A DNA stretch of 64,000 nucleotides from Halobacteriales archaeon QS_4_69_34 (GTDB taxonomy: Archaea; Halobacteriota; Halobacteria; Halobacteriales; Halococcaceae), in the NCBI GenBank assembly GCA_003021045.1, contig PXRN01000014.1:1-64000 (forward strand), given 5' to 3'. Positions within the stretch are counted from its first letter, which is position 1. Every line of letters begins with the position of its first letter. Below the pieces are notes generated by a model. It had not been told where the DNA came from. It searched no databases and was given only the letters and a program-made list of their open reading frames with translations. The position numbers were made by a program, and so were the translations under genes. Shown one piece after another: positions 1-9,033 of the stretch.

Positions 1-1
1 G

Positions 2-562
2 GACCACGGGTCGGAAACCGTCCTTCGAGGGTTCGCACTGGTGGTGTTCGCGGCGCTCATCGTGTCGAGCGTCTGGATCGGCGAGACGGTTCTGTCGGCG
101 GCGTTCGGTGGGCAGATACGGGGAGAGATCAAACGCGTGCAAACCAAACGAGCGATCGACGACCTGACCGATCACGCTATCGTCTGCGGGTACGGTCTCT
201 TCGGCCGCACGGTCGCCGCGCGGCTGCAGGAGAAGGGGCAATCGGTGGTAGCCCTCGAAGTCGACGAGGCCGCCTACGGGCGTATCGACGCCGACGAGGT
301 GCTCGCGCTCAACGGCGACGCGAGGAACGAGCAGGTGCTCCGCGACGCGGGCATCAAGCGAGCGAAGACGGTCATCGCGGCCATCGATGACTCGAACGCC
401 AACATCCAGATCGCCATCACGGCGAGCCAGCTCGCCCCAGAGGTGCGCGTGATCGTCCGAGTCGGTGACGAGGAGTACTCCGCACTCGCCAGACGGGCCG
501 GTGCCGACGAGGTGGTCGTCCCCGAGGTCGTAAGCGGCGAGCAGGTCAGCGACCGCCTCTGA
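2..562 (+). CDS. potassium channel with TrkA-N (RCK) domain, 5' end cut by window
   Basis: Partial gene: the frame is open to the first base, so the pore filter lies outside the window. What remains begins with the end of a pore loop and a hydrophobic inner helix (the stretch FALVVFAALIVSS). A TrkA-N/RCK nucleotide-binding domain follows, with the Rossmann turn CGYGLFGRTVA, an acidic residue ending the second strand (VALEVDE) and the typical NGDARNEQVLRDAGI segment. Family knowledge: such proteins are inner-membrane K+ channels gated by NAD(H) or ATP bound to the RCK domain. The protein ends at the RCK-N domain, without an evident TrkA-C domain. It converges on the next gene with one base between stop codons. 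Confidence 0.85.
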   Translation, partial: DHGSETVLRGFALVVFAALIVSSVWIGETVLSAAFGGQIRGEIKRVQTKRAIDDLTDHAIVCGYGLFGRTVAARLQEKGQSVVALEVDEAAYGRIDADEVLALNGDARNEQVLRDAGIKRAKTVIAAIDDSNANIQIAITASQLAPEVRVIVRVGDEEYSALARRAGADEVVVPEVVSGEQVSDRL

Positions 563-563
563 G

Positions 564-1532
564 CTACTCCGCCCAGTATGCCTCACCGGGCTCGGTCGCA
601 AAGACCGCCCGCTCCAGCAGCTCGACGGCCTTCTCCAGCCCCTCCCGCGAGCTCGTCAGCGAGTCCTCGTGTTCGATCGAGAGTGCGTCGTCGTAGCCGA
701 CCATTCTGAGTGTGGAGACGATCTCCTTCCAGTGGGTCTCGCCGTGGCCGTAGCCCACGGTCCTGAACAGCCACGAGCGCTCCGCTTCGTCGGTGTAGGG
801 GGTCGTGTCGAGCACGCCCTTCAGGCGCGCGTTGGCGTCGTAAACCCGGGTGTCCTTCGCGTGGGCGTGGTGGATGGCGTCCTCGCGACCCAGAAACCGG
901 ATGGCCTCGCAGGCGTCGATGCCCTGCCAGTAGAGGTGCGAGGGATCGACGTTCGCGCCGATCCGCTCGTTGGTGGCCTCGCGCAGGCGCATCATGCCGG
1001 TCGGCTCGTAGACGAGCATGTTCGGGTGCATCTCGATGGCGACGTCCACTCCCTGTTCGTCGGCGCACGCGGCGAGATCGGTCCAGTACTCGGTCGCCGT
1101 CTCCCACTGATAGTCGAGCGCGTCGGCGTGCTCGGGCGGCCACGGGGCGGTGATCCAGTTGGGCACCTCGCCGTTCGGACTTCCGCCCGGAAGCCCCGAG
1201 AACGTGGTGACGGTTCCGACGTCGAGCTGGGCGGCCAGCTCGATCGCCTCCCGGAGCTCCCGGTCGGCGCGTGCGGCGCGTGCGTCGTCGGGATGCAGCG
1301 GGTTGTTATGGGTGGCGAGCGCGCTCGCGCGGAGGTCGTGCTCGTCGAGCGCGGCGCGAAGGTCGGCCTGTTCGCGCTCGTCGTCCAAGTACTGCTCGCG
1401 CGGGAGGTGGTCGTCGCCCGGGTTGCCACCACAGCCGAACTCGACACAGTCGACGCCGAGCCCCGCGAGGTACTCCAAGGCCTCGTCGAGCGGCCGGTCA
1501 CCCAGCGGGACGGTGAGCACGCCGATGTCCAT
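564..1532 (-). CDS. sugar phosphate isomerase/epimerase (AP endonuclease 2-like TIM barrel)
   Basis: A 322-residue TIM-barrel protein of the xylose isomerase-like/AP endonuclease 2 superfamily. Metal ligands can be placed by motif: Glu in AIEMHPNM, Asp and His in NVDPSHLYW, the HAHAKDT segment, and Glu in LSIEHEDS near the C-terminus. These enzymes isomerise or epimerise sugars and sugar acids with a divalent metal; the substrate cannot be told. The start is taken at the ATG at 1532 (MDIGVLTVPL) because the 38 codons upstream are Arg-rich and unlike the family. It is divergent from the DapA-family lyase gene, with about 146 bases between, so the two may serve one sugar-acid pathway (inference). 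Confidence 0.82.
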   Translation of the reverse strand: MDIGVLTVPLGDRPLDEALEYLAGLGVDCVEFGCGGNPGDDHLPREQYLDDEREQADLRAALDEHDLRASALATHNNPLHPDDARAARADRELREAIELAAQLDVGTVTTFSGLPGGSPNGEVPNWITAPWPPEHADALDYQWETATEYWTDLAACADEQGVDVAIEMHPNMLVYEPTGMMRLREATNERIGANVDPSHLYWQGIDACEAIRFLGREDAIHHAHAKDTRVYDANARLKGVLDTTPYTDEAERSWLFRTVGYGHGETHWKEIVSTLRMVGYDDALSIEHEDSLTSSREGLEKAVELLERAVFATEPGEAYWAE

Positions 1533-1678
1533 GCCGCCGGTAGGGCGAACGGGACGAAAAAGCTGGCGTAGCCATCGACCCGTCGCCACGGGACGTCTCG
1601 ACGCTGGGCCTCGCAGCCTCCGTTCTCGACGCCGCGCCGACACCATGGCTTATGTGGGTCCCGCCGGAACGGGAGGCG

Positions 1679-2587
1679 ATGAGCACCGACAGGTCCGGCA
1701 GCGCCGACCCCCTCTCGCTCGGCGGCGTCGTCCCGCCGACGGTGACCGCCTTCGACGCCGACGAGGCGGTCGACCACGCGAGGACCGCCGCCCACGCCCG
1801 GTTCGTGGTCGATCGCGGGGCGAGCGGGGTGTTTCCGCTCGGGACCAACGGCGAGTTCGCCATGCTCGACGCCGAGGAACGTCACGGCGTGGTCGAGAGC
1901 GTCGTCGAAGAGGTCGGCGGCGAAGTGCCCGTCATCGCCGGCGTCGGCGCACCGAGCACCCACCGCACGGTACGGAACGCCGAGCGTGCCGCCGCGGCCG
2001 GCGCGGACGGGCTCGTCGTCGTCACTCCCTACTACTACCCGCCCGATCCCGAGGGGATCGTCGAGCACTACCGGCGCGTCGCCGAGGCCGTCCCGCTTCC
2101 GATCTACGTCTATCAGTTCCCCCAGCGCACCGGGACGACGCTCTCGCTCGACACCTTCGCTTCACTCGCCGGGATCGAAGGGATCGCGGGCTGTAAGGAC
2201 TCCAGCGGCGACGTCGCGTGGCTCGCCCGGGCGGCCGACGCCCACCCCGAACTCACCTTCCTCGCCGGCTCGGACGTCCTCCAGCTGGTCGGCAGGGAGG
2301 TCGGCTGTGCGGGCGGGGTGAGCGCGGTAGCGAACGCCTTCCCCGGGCTGCTCGCCGACCTCCATACCGCCCACGACGCGGGCGAGCGCGACCGTGCCCG
2401 CGGGCTCCAGCGCACCCTTCGTGGCGTGCGAGCGGCGTTCGAGGCGGGACCGGACATGGCTGGCGCGAAGGCCGCGCTCTCGCTGCGGGGGTTCGACGCC
2501 GGCGGGCTCAGGAGCCCGCTGCGGACGATGGATCGTGAGGAACGGGACGCACTCGAAGCCGAGCTGCGCGAGCTCGGGGTGCTCTGA
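1679..2587 (+). CDS. dihydrodipicolinate synthase/N-acetylneuraminate lyase family aldolase
   Basis: A 302-residue class I aldolase of the DapA/NanA family. The GTNGE motif (residues 55-59) binds the pyruvate carboxylate, Tyr145 in YVYQFP is the catalytic tyrosine, and Lys173 in GCKDSSGD forms the Schiff base. Family members condense or cleave pyruvate with an aldehyde (DapA, KDG aldolase, NanA, oxoglutarate-semialdehyde enzymes). The sequence does not settle which, but the divergent sugar-isomerase neighbour favours sugar-acid catabolism over lysine synthesis. An ATG nine codons upstream (1652) is possible; I chose 1679 because homologues start close to the VVPPTVTAF strand. Confidence 0.82.
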   Translation: MSTDRSGSADPLSLGGVVPPTVTAFDADEAVDHARTAAHARFVVDRGASGVFPLGTNGEFAMLDAEERHGVVESVVEEVGGEVPVIAGVGAPSTHRTVRNAERAAAAGADGLVVVTPYYYPPDPEGIVEHYRRVAEAVPLPIYVYQFPQRTGTTLSLDTFASLAGIEGIAGCKDSSGDVAWLARAADAHPELTFLAGSDVLQLVGREVGCAGGVSAVANAFPGLLADLHTAHDAGERDRARGLQRTLRGVRAAFEAGPDMAGAKAALSLRGFDAGGLRSPLRTMDREERDALEAELRELGVL

Positions 2588-2833
2588 GCGGAGGGGGTTG
2601 GCAGCCCGCGTACGACCACGGATCGACCGCGGGCGATCAAAAAAAGAGCGTATCGATCCGGGGGATACCGACTCCAGAAGAGCCGGCTCTGTTGGAAATG
2701 CTATTAGTTCGACACGCCCGTCACCGAAACAGTCGTCGGGTGAACGTCCATACGTGACTCGCTTCACTCGGTCGCCGAAGTCCTCTCCGTCCGCTCTCAC
2801 GCAAATTTTATGATAGCTCTCGGCTATTTTCGG

Positions 2834-3272
2834 ATGCGAACGTCCCCGTCGCCCCTCCGCGCCGTCCCATCGGCGTGGCGATCCCCGCTCATTGGTGCAC
2901 TCGCTTCACTACCCGTCACCGTTCTCGTGAACTGGCTCCCGGGTTCCGAGGCGGACATCGCGGGTGGCATCAGAATGTTCGGTGCGTTCATCGCGGGAGT
3001 GGTAGCCACACTACGTTCGACAGGCCCGGACGCCGCTGGCTCACCGCTGGTCTTCTCGGTGGGGTTATCGGGATACTCACACCGGTCGTGGCAGCAGTCA
3101 GTTCCGCGATCGAGAGTACTATACTATGCCCTCACCGTTTAGGATGGTGATCTTCGTCGTGTCTGGTGTCCTAATACTTGTTCTGGCTCCGGCGTTCGGC
3201 TGGGTGTGCGGTCGAATCGGTGGCTGGGTGGCGACCGCCGTCACCACTCGATGGACAGCGACTCCGTCCTGA
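2834..3272 (+). pseudogene. DUF5518-like haloarchaeal membrane protein, two frameshifts
   Basis: Three consecutive reading frames together spell one small multi-pass membrane protein. Frame 2 (2834 to about 3040) gives the first helix and the GAFIAGVVATL segment. Frame 1 (about 3035-3120) gives TAGLLGGVIGILTPVVAAV. Frame 3 (3126-3272) gives the last helix, VIFVVSGVLILVLAPAFGW, and a glycine-rich tail before TGA. The order resembles the small haloarchaeal DUF5518 proteins as I remember them. A TATA-like AATTTTATG at about 2802-2811 lies 25-28 bases before the ATG at 2834. Either a decayed gene or two sequencing errors; the bases 2588-2800 before it hold nothing I recognise. Confidence 0.55.
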
Positions 3273-3372
3273 CAACGTCACAGCCGACCGTTCGACACAC
3301 CGGAGCAGTCCCGATTCAGGGAGGGGGAAGCTACCATCGGTCAGCAGGCACGGCGACTTCCGCCACCCCCTC

Positions 3373-4017
3373 TCAGCCCTCGCGGCCGACCGGGATGACC
3401 TGCACGAGCGAGCGCACCGGGACACCTTCGAGCGCGGCGACGCCACGCTTGTCGGCGAGGACGCCACAGCCCACGGGAGTGCCGCCCTCGCGTTCGATCG
3501 CCGCGATCGTCTCGGTCATGGTCGTGCCGCTGGTGATGGTGTCGTCGACCACGAGACACTCCCGGCCCTCGATCGCGGCGAAGTTGCGCGAGAAGCTGCC
3601 GCCCTCCTGGTCGTCGATGTCGCCCTCCTCCCAGTGGTGTTTGCGGGGCGCGTAGCTCGCAAGGTCGGCGTCGAGCTCCATCGCCACGGCGGTCGCCAAC
3701 GGCGTGCCGGCCTTCTCGATGCCGACCACGAGCGCGACGCGTTCGGCGGCCACCCCGGTACCGAGGTCCGCGAAGAGGTCCGCGAGCACGCTACCGACGG
3801 CGGCGAGCCGCCCGCTGTCCCGACCGATCGTGCTCCAGTCGACGTGGACGTCCTCTAGGTCCGTCGCTACCGCCGAGCCGCCCGCCTCGCCGCCGCGCTC
3901 GACGAGCCAGCTCGCCGTCTCCCGGGAGACGTTCAGCTCGTCCGCGATCTCGCCCCGGGAGAGACCCTGCTCGGAGAGCGCGGCGGCGCTCTCGATGAGA
4001 TCGTCGACGTTCTTCAT
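3373..4017 (-). CDS. gfcR: GfcR-type transcriptional regulator (HTH plus PRTase domain)
   Basis: A 214-residue protein with an N-terminal helix-turn-helix (residues 16-38, GLSRGEIADELNVSRETASW) fused to a type I phosphoribosyltransferase fold. The PRPP-binding loop is at 154-166 (CLVVDDTITSGTT). In Haloferax the matching protein, long annotated as orotate phosphoribosyltransferase-like, is GfcR, an activator of glycolytic genes such as pyruvate kinase; the PRTase domain is thought to be a ligand sensor. The start at 4017 (MKNVDDLIESA) fits the family; an in-frame ATG at 4044 is an alternative. A TATA-like stretch at 4104-4127 on this strand would give a leader of 40-80 bases. Confidence 0.88.
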   Translation of the reverse strand: MKNVDDLIESAAALSEQGLSRGEIADELNVSRETASWLVERGGEAGGSAVATDLEDVHVDWSTIGRDSGRLAAVGSVLADLFADLGTGVAAERVALVVGIEKAGTPLATAVAMELDADLASYAPRKHHWEEGDIDDQEGGSFSRNFAAIEGRECLVVDDTITSGTTMTETIAAIEREGGTPVGCGVLADKRGVAALEGVPVRSLVQVIPVGREG

Positions 4018-4272
4018 GCGCGGGGGTTGCTCGCGCTCGCCCATAGGTGTACCGTCGTGGGGGATCGTCCCGCCGACGCCGTGGTCGGTCGGGCCGGTCA
4101 CACGTTTTTATCGAGAACATATAATCATCGATGCGACTGCGTGTCGATAGTGCCGTGCGAGCCGAACGGACGGGAGGCGCGATGCCGACTCCGGGACCCG
4201 AGCACCGGCGCGGGAGCGCTGCCGACGGCGACGGATCAGAGGAGGCAAGTACAGCGGGGCCGACCGCCCCAC

Positions 4273-4629
4273 ATGGAGACGGTCGTCGGGGACGTCCCGG
4301 TCCGCGGCCTCGCGGTCGATGCGCGGACGCAGTGTGCCCACTACGCCACCGAGCGCGACATCGTGGCCTTCGCGTTCCCGTGCTGTGAGACGCCGGAGCA
4401 GTCGGGCCGCGTCTTCTACCCCTGTCGCCGCTGCCACGACGCGCTCGTCGAGCATCCCACGGCGACGTGGGATCGCTCGAACTTCGACGAGCGGGCGGTG
4501 CTCTGTGGGGCCTGCGGGACGCGGCTGACCGTCGACGCGTACCTCGACTGCGGGTCGGCGTGTCCGGCCTGTGGGGCCGCGTTCAATCCCGGCTGCGTCG
4601 ACCACCGATCGCTGTACGTCGGTGCCTGA
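4273..4629 (+). CDS. CHY-type zinc finger protein
   Basis: A 118-residue protein rich in metal-binding residues. It has the signature C21-x-H23-Y24, then a Cys pair at 37-38, CRRCH at 51-55, CGAC at 78-81, CGSACPAC at 93-100, and C108 with H111. This spacing is that of CHY zinc fingers, which bind three zincs; in eukaryotes the domain occurs in the ubiquitin ligase Pirh2, and the role of the free-standing archaeal protein is unknown. The ATG at 4273 is chosen because the upstream extension is Arg/Pro-rich and non-conserved in character. The gene runs towards the DUF368 gene on the other strand. Confidence 0.82.
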   Translation: METVVGDVPVRGLAVDARTQCAHYATERDIVAFAFPCCETPEQSGRVFYPCRRCHDALVEHPTATWDRSNFDERAVLCGACGTRLTVDAYLDCGSACPACGAAFNPGCVDHRSLYVGA

Positions 4630-4664
4630 ACCGAGAACCGAAAGCCGCTGGACCGTGTGGTGGA

Positions 4665-5690
4665 CTACGGCGGGTGACTGCGCTTGCCCGACTCTCGACC
4701 GCCGCCCGTGCCGGCGAACTCGACGTCCTCGGTGTGGCGATCGACCAGCAGGACGAGCGCGCCGCTGGCGAGCGCGACCGCGAGGACCGCCCCGACTCCG
4801 GCCGCCGTCCGTGGGGTGTGCTCGAGTACCTTCTGGGCCGGGAGACGGAGCGCGCCGACCATCAGGCTCACCAGAAACGTCAGCGTCGCCGCGCGGTAGG
4901 TCGCCAGCGCCCACCGGATGGCGTAGGCGATCGAGAACAGCCCCACGAGCGCGCCGGTGCCGAACGCCGCGATCGTGGTGCCGGGCCCGACGAGTGCCGC
5001 CGCGCTCCCGCCCCCCGCGAGGCCGGCCAGCGCGTCGGTGAACTCGCTGAGTACGGTCGTCAGGTAGTCGTACTGGCCGAGCAACAGGAGGAAAAAGGCC
5101 CCCGAGATCCCCGGGAGGATCATGCCGGCGATCGCCACCGCGCCCGCGAAGAGGACGAACGCCGACGAGTGGGGGAACGCGCCGTTGACGTCCGGTGCGG
5201 AGACGACGAACGCGAGCGTAAAGCCCGCGATGGCGACCGCGATCCGTCGGGGCGAATCGAGCGCGACGTGGCCGTAGAAGACGGCCGCCGAGGCGGCGAT
5301 CAGCCCGAAGAAGAAGGCGAACGTGAGCGCCGGGTAAGCGTCGAGCGCGACGTCCATGATCCGTGCGACCGTCACGAGCGCCGTCAGCACCCCCGCCCCG
5401 AGCACGAAGAGGAAAGCCAGATCCATCCGGCGGAACGAGTCCCGGAGGGCGGCCCGCCCGGCGGGCCGACGGACCCGCCGGAGGTCGCCGAGCGCACGCG
5501 GATCGAGGCCGGTGATCGCGTGGATGAGCCGCTCGTAGATGCCCGTGATGAGCGCTATCGTGCCGCCCGACACCCCCGGAACGGCGTCGGCCGCGCCCAT
5601 GAACACGCCCTTGAGGTAGACGACGAGCCACGCCCGCGCGCCCGCCCGCTCCGACCGTGGCTCCGGGTCGGGCTCCGGGTCGGCGCTCAT
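4665..5690 (-). CDS. DUF368 membrane protein (polyprenyl-phosphate translocase family)
   Basis: A 341-residue polytopic membrane protein with about eight to ten hydrophobic helices. The N-terminal segment LKGVFMGAADAVPGVSGGT and the internal copy MILPGISGAFFLLLLG are the paired hallmark motifs of DUF368. Bacterial DUF368 proteins (PopT) have been described as undecaprenyl-phosphate recyclers. In an archaeon the likely substrate is dolichyl phosphate, which fits its place directly after aglB. The ATG overlaps the aglB stop by four bases (5687-5690), so the two genes are very probably co-translated, supporting a shared role in recycling the N-glycan lipid carrier (inference). Confidence 0.82.
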   Translation of the reverse strand: MSADPEPDPEPRSERAGARAWLVVYLKGVFMGAADAVPGVSGGTIALITGIYERLIHAITGLDPRALGDLRRVRRPAGRAALRDSFRRMDLAFLFVLGAGVLTALVTVARIMDVALDAYPALTFAFFFGLIAASAAVFYGHVALDSPRRIAVAIAGFTLAFVVSAPDVNGAFPHSSAFVLFAGAVAIAGMILPGISGAFFLLLLGQYDYLTTVLSEFTDALAGLAGGGSAAALVGPGTTIAAFGTGALVGLFSIAYAIRWALATYRAATLTFLVSLMVGALRLPAQKVLEHTPRTAAGVGAVLAVALASGALVLLVDRHTEDVEFAGTGGGRESGKRSHPP

Positions 5691-8600
5691 CGGGCCGTCC
5701 GTGCCGGCGGACCGACGGCCCGTGCGGGGCCGATCGACCGGCGCTCGGCGGCCGCCGCGCCCGTTCGCACGGCCGGCGCGGCGAGCGCGCTCGCGTTCGC
5801 CGCTGACGCGTTCTCGTCGGCAGTGCTGGCGTTCGTGCCGTTCTCGCCGCCCGGACCGCTCCCGGTTCCGTTCGAGGCGTTGCCGGTTCCGTTCGTGGCG
5901 TTCGTTTCGCTCGTGCTCGCCGAGGTGTTCCCGGTCGCGTCGGTCGCGTTGCCGGTGGCGTTCGTCGCGTTCCCGGTCGCGTTCGTGGGAACGTCGACCG
6001 ACTGTTCGGTGAGTTCGGCGGTCAGCGGCCCCTCCGCTTCGCCGACGACGTTCGCCTCCGGAACCGAGAGGGTGACGTTATCGAAGGTCGCCGTCCCGTT
6101 CTCGACTTCGGGGTTCGTCCGGAACTCGTAGGGACCGACCGCACGGACGCTGACGTTCGTGTAGCCCTCCTCGACGCTCCAGTTGTCATAGCCCGTCGTC
6201 GAGTACGGCAGCCCCATCGTGAACCGGCCCTCGCCGTCGGTCCGGGCGCGCTGCTCGTAGGTGAACGTGTCCCGGCCGTTGGGCATCCGCATGGTGACGC
6301 TCGCGGTGACGTTCGAATTCGGGGGACCCGTGCCCTCGACGGTCGCGCCGGGAACGCGCTCGAAGGTCTTCACCCAGTTCTGGCTCGCCGCCGGCAGCGA
6401 CCGGCTGCGGGTGGTGCGCTCGGTCGCGTGCACTAGTCGATAGTGTTCGAGCGCAGGCACGCGCTCCTGTGGGACGCGCCCGATGCCGCCGACCCGCGCC
6501 GTGCCCTCCTCGGCGGCGAACGCACGCGCGGCCGAGAGGTTGTCGAACTGGCGGACCGGCGAGGCGTTCCCTCCGGTGGGGATGGAGGCGGCCGCGAGCG
6601 AGCCGTCGTCGTTGAACCGAGGTCGCTCGTAGTCGAGGACCACGGGCTGGACCTCGGCGGCGCTGCCGTGGAAGTTATACAGCCGCGAGAGCATCGTCTC
6701 GTAGTAGCGCTGGTTGGGCACGTACGCCTGGAACTGGGCCTGCCTGCCCTGCCCGCTGAGCAGGGCCGCGCGGAACTGGCTGTCGGTGAAGCTCCTGTTG
6801 TTGGCGTCGTACCAGACGACCGGCGCGAAGAACTTCGTCCGCGGGCCGGGGTCGGCCATCTTCCAGTCGATCATCGTGTACCGGACGCCCTCGCTCTCGT
6901 CGGCCAGTCGACGGTTGGCCACCGACTCGTTGGTCGCCAGCAGGTAGTTCGCGGCCTGGTGGGCGTTCTGCTGGAAGGGGTTGGCGACGGGGATCCGGTG
7001 GCCGAGCTGGGTGATCCAGTGGCCGTAGTCCCACCACGACAGCACCCCGTAGGCTCCGTTCGGGTAGTCGAAGTCGCCGTCCGCCGGCGGATCGTAGCTG
7101 CCGTAGAAGGCCATCTCGTCGCCGCCCGCGTAGGTACCCACGTCGGGCGTCTCCTCGTCGAGCCAGTCGAGCGCGCCCTGCCAGCCGACGATGCCGTTGC
7201 CGGGGTTCGATCTCGCGTCGGCGTAGGCGGGCGCGGTCGGCGAGCCGACGACCAGCGGGACCGCGATCACGAGCACGACCGCGAACACGACGAGCAGCTG
7301 GTAGGCCTCGACGTCCCAGGGGTTCGTCTCGCCGTTGGCCTCCGCGGACGCGAGCGCGCGCAACACCTGGCCGACGAGGAAGGCGTTCAGGACCGCCACC
7401 GGGACGATCAGGTAGTAGTTGAACCGGGCCTGCGTGAGCGCGGCGGCGGTCATGAACAGCGCCCACACCACCACCAACAGATAGCCCGTCCGGTTCTCGC
7501 CGGCGCGACCGAGCGCGATCCGGCCGAGCATGAGGGCCGCGCCGACGGCCGCCGTGTAGAACGCCAGCCCGTACGACCGATTCAGAAAGCCGAGCGCCTG
7601 ATTCACCTGGGCTCCGAACGGATCGCCGGTGTTGAACGGCGGCTGTGCCTCCCCGACGGTCAGCGAAGTGGCCGTCGAGCCGAAACCGACGACGCGCTCG
7701 AGCTGGCCGGCGACGAAGGCATAGAGGTCCGGCAGGGCGACCGCAGCGAGGAGCGTGCCGGCGGCGAGCAGCCCGCCGACCGCCGCCGGGTAGCCGATCC
7801 GCGAGCGTCCCCGGGTGTCCCACTGGCGGGCGAACCACGCCAGGAACAGACAGCCCGCCGTGACGGCGAGCGCGAGCCCCGGTTGGAGCAGCGAGTAGGT
7901 GGTCGTGCCGAGCTCGAAGGGCTCGAACTGGTAGAACCCGAGCGCGGCGACGAGCAGGAGGACCGCGGTGGCCACCGAAAGCGCCACCGCACCGGCGATC
8001 GCGGTGGGCTCGGGGGTGCGCCCGAGGAGGTACTCGACGGGGAGGGCGACGACGAAGAAGGTCCCGAGGACGCCGATCAGGAGGACGCCCGGCGGCCACA
8101 CGAGGATGTAGAGGGCGATGGCGACGCCCGCGAGCGCCGCCCACAGAAGCGAGGGGCGCAGGCCGTCGAGGTCGCGCTCGGCGAACTGCTCGTAGACCGG
8201 CTTCTCGCGCGCGGCGACCGCGAGCGCGGCGAGCATCGCCGCGACCGCGAGCACCTGAAAGAACGCCTCGGCGACGTGGTGGTCGGAGAAGCCCACGACC
8301 GACCGCCCGAGGAAGGTGCTCGGCGAGAGCGCCAGCACGACGACGCCGACCAGTCCGCCGAACCGGCCGCCCAAGCGCCGCCCGATCAGGTACGTGGGGA
8401 CGGCCACGAGCGTCCCCAGCACCGCGGGCGCGAACAGGAGCGTGAGCGCGACGGTGTGCTCGGTAGGCGAGCCGAGACCGACGATCAGGGCCGCGGTCGC
8501 CACCAGCTGGTCGTAGAGCGTGCCGAACTGGCCGACGCTCGTCCCCGTGGGGAAGCTCGTCCACGGGTCGAACGGCATCGTGGACGGCCAGTTGCGCACG

Positions 8601-8815
8601 ACGTAGGACGTCTCGCGGATGTGATACCACGCGTCGTTGCCGCTGAACACGACCTGTCCGTCGCGGACGAAACGCTGCCAGTCCCGCACCCGTAGCCACA
8701 GCATGAACGCCATCACGGCGAGCAGGACGGGAACGTGATAGAACGACTCGATAGAGCCGAGGTCGGCCCCGAGCTCGAGAACCCGTTCTCTGGCTCGCTC
8801 GCTGCGCTGACCCAT
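5687..8815 (-). CDS. aglB: dolichyl-phosphooligosaccharide protein glycotransferase AglB
   Basis: A 1042-residue STT3-family oligosaccharyltransferase. A cytosolic N-terminus is followed by about 12-13 membrane helices (roughly residues 25-560) and an extracellular domain. Catalytic features: GNDAWYH with Asp61 (first acidic motif), the FSDHHVAEA loop, and WWDYGHW near residue 590, the peptide acceptor-binding motif. It moves the lipid-linked glycan to Asn-X-Ser/Thr of S-layer and other surface proteins. The last about 100 residues are a low-complexity Asn/Thr/Ala/Gly tail holding many NAT, NTS and NGT sequons. The start at 8815 is the ATG before the first conserved helix; TATA-like stretches lie 18-30 bases upstream. 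It is followed by the overlapping DUF368 gene. Confidence 0.95.
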   Translation of the reverse strand: MGQRSERARERVLELGADLGSIESFYHVPVLLAVMAFMLWLRVRDWQRFVRDGQVVFSGNDAWYHIRETSYVVRNWPSTMPFDPWTSFPTGTSVGQFGTLYDQLVATAALIVGLGSPTEHTVALTLLFAPAVLGTLVAVPTYLIGRRLGGRFGGLVGVVVLALSPSTFLGRSVVGFSDHHVAEAFFQVLAVAAMLAALAVAAREKPVYEQFAERDLDGLRPSLLWAALAGVAIALYILVWPPGVLLIGVLGTFFVVALPVEYLLGRTPEPTAIAGAVALSVATAVLLLVAALGFYQFEPFELGTTTYSLLQPGLALAVTAGCLFLAWFARQWDTRGRSRIGYPAAVGGLLAAGTLLAAVALPDLYAFVAGQLERVVGFGSTATSLTVGEAQPPFNTGDPFGAQVNQALGFLNRSYGLAFYTAAVGAALMLGRIALGRAGENRTGYLLVVVWALFMTAAALTQARFNYYLIVPVAVLNAFLVGQVLRALASAEANGETNPWDVEAYQLLVVFAVVLVIAVPLVVGSPTAPAYADARSNPGNGIVGWQGALDWLDEETPDVGTYAGGDEMAFYGSYDPPADGDFDYPNGAYGVLSWWDYGHWITQLGHRIPVANPFQQNAHQAANYLLATNESVANRRLADESEGVRYTMIDWKMADPGPRTKFFAPVVWYDANNRSFTDSQFRAALLSGQGRQAQFQAYVPNQRYYETMLSRLYNFHGSAAEVQPVVLDYERPRFNDDGSLAAASIPTGGNASPVRQFDNLSAARAFAAEEGTARVGGIGRVPQERVPALEHYRLVHATERTTRSRSLPAASQNWVKTFERVPGATVEGTGPPNSNVTASVTMRMPNGRDTFTYEQRARTDGEGRFTMGLPYSTTGYDNWSVEEGYTNVSVRAVGPYEFRTNPEVENGTATFDNVTLSVPEANVVGEAEGPLTAELTEQSVDVPTNATGNATNATGNATDATGNTSASTSETNATNGTGNASNGTGSGPGGENGTNASTADENASAANASALAAPAVRTGAAAAERRSIGPARAVGPPARTAR

Positions 8816-9033
8816 TGACGAACCGGAGCGGTAAAACGCGCATAAGGCTTGTGATACCGCCGGTCGGGAGCCCGGTCTGTGGCACAGCGGATCGGCCGGG
8901 GAGAGCGCAAACCCGTGGGCGTCCCGCGCTCGCACCCGAGCGGCGGTGGAGCCGGTCGCGTCGCCGACGGAAGCCCCGAAGCGACCGCGGAGCGAAGGGA
9001 AACCGCTATGGCCCGACCCGGGGGAGGGGACGT

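Noticed and set aside
6443-8695. Long plus-strand open frame opposite aglB
   Set aside because: Arg/Glu/Gly-rich translation without domains; it is the antisense shadow of the aglB codon pattern in GC-rich DNA. The same holds for long frames opposite the glycosyltransferases, P450, antiporter, hypF and subtilase genes.
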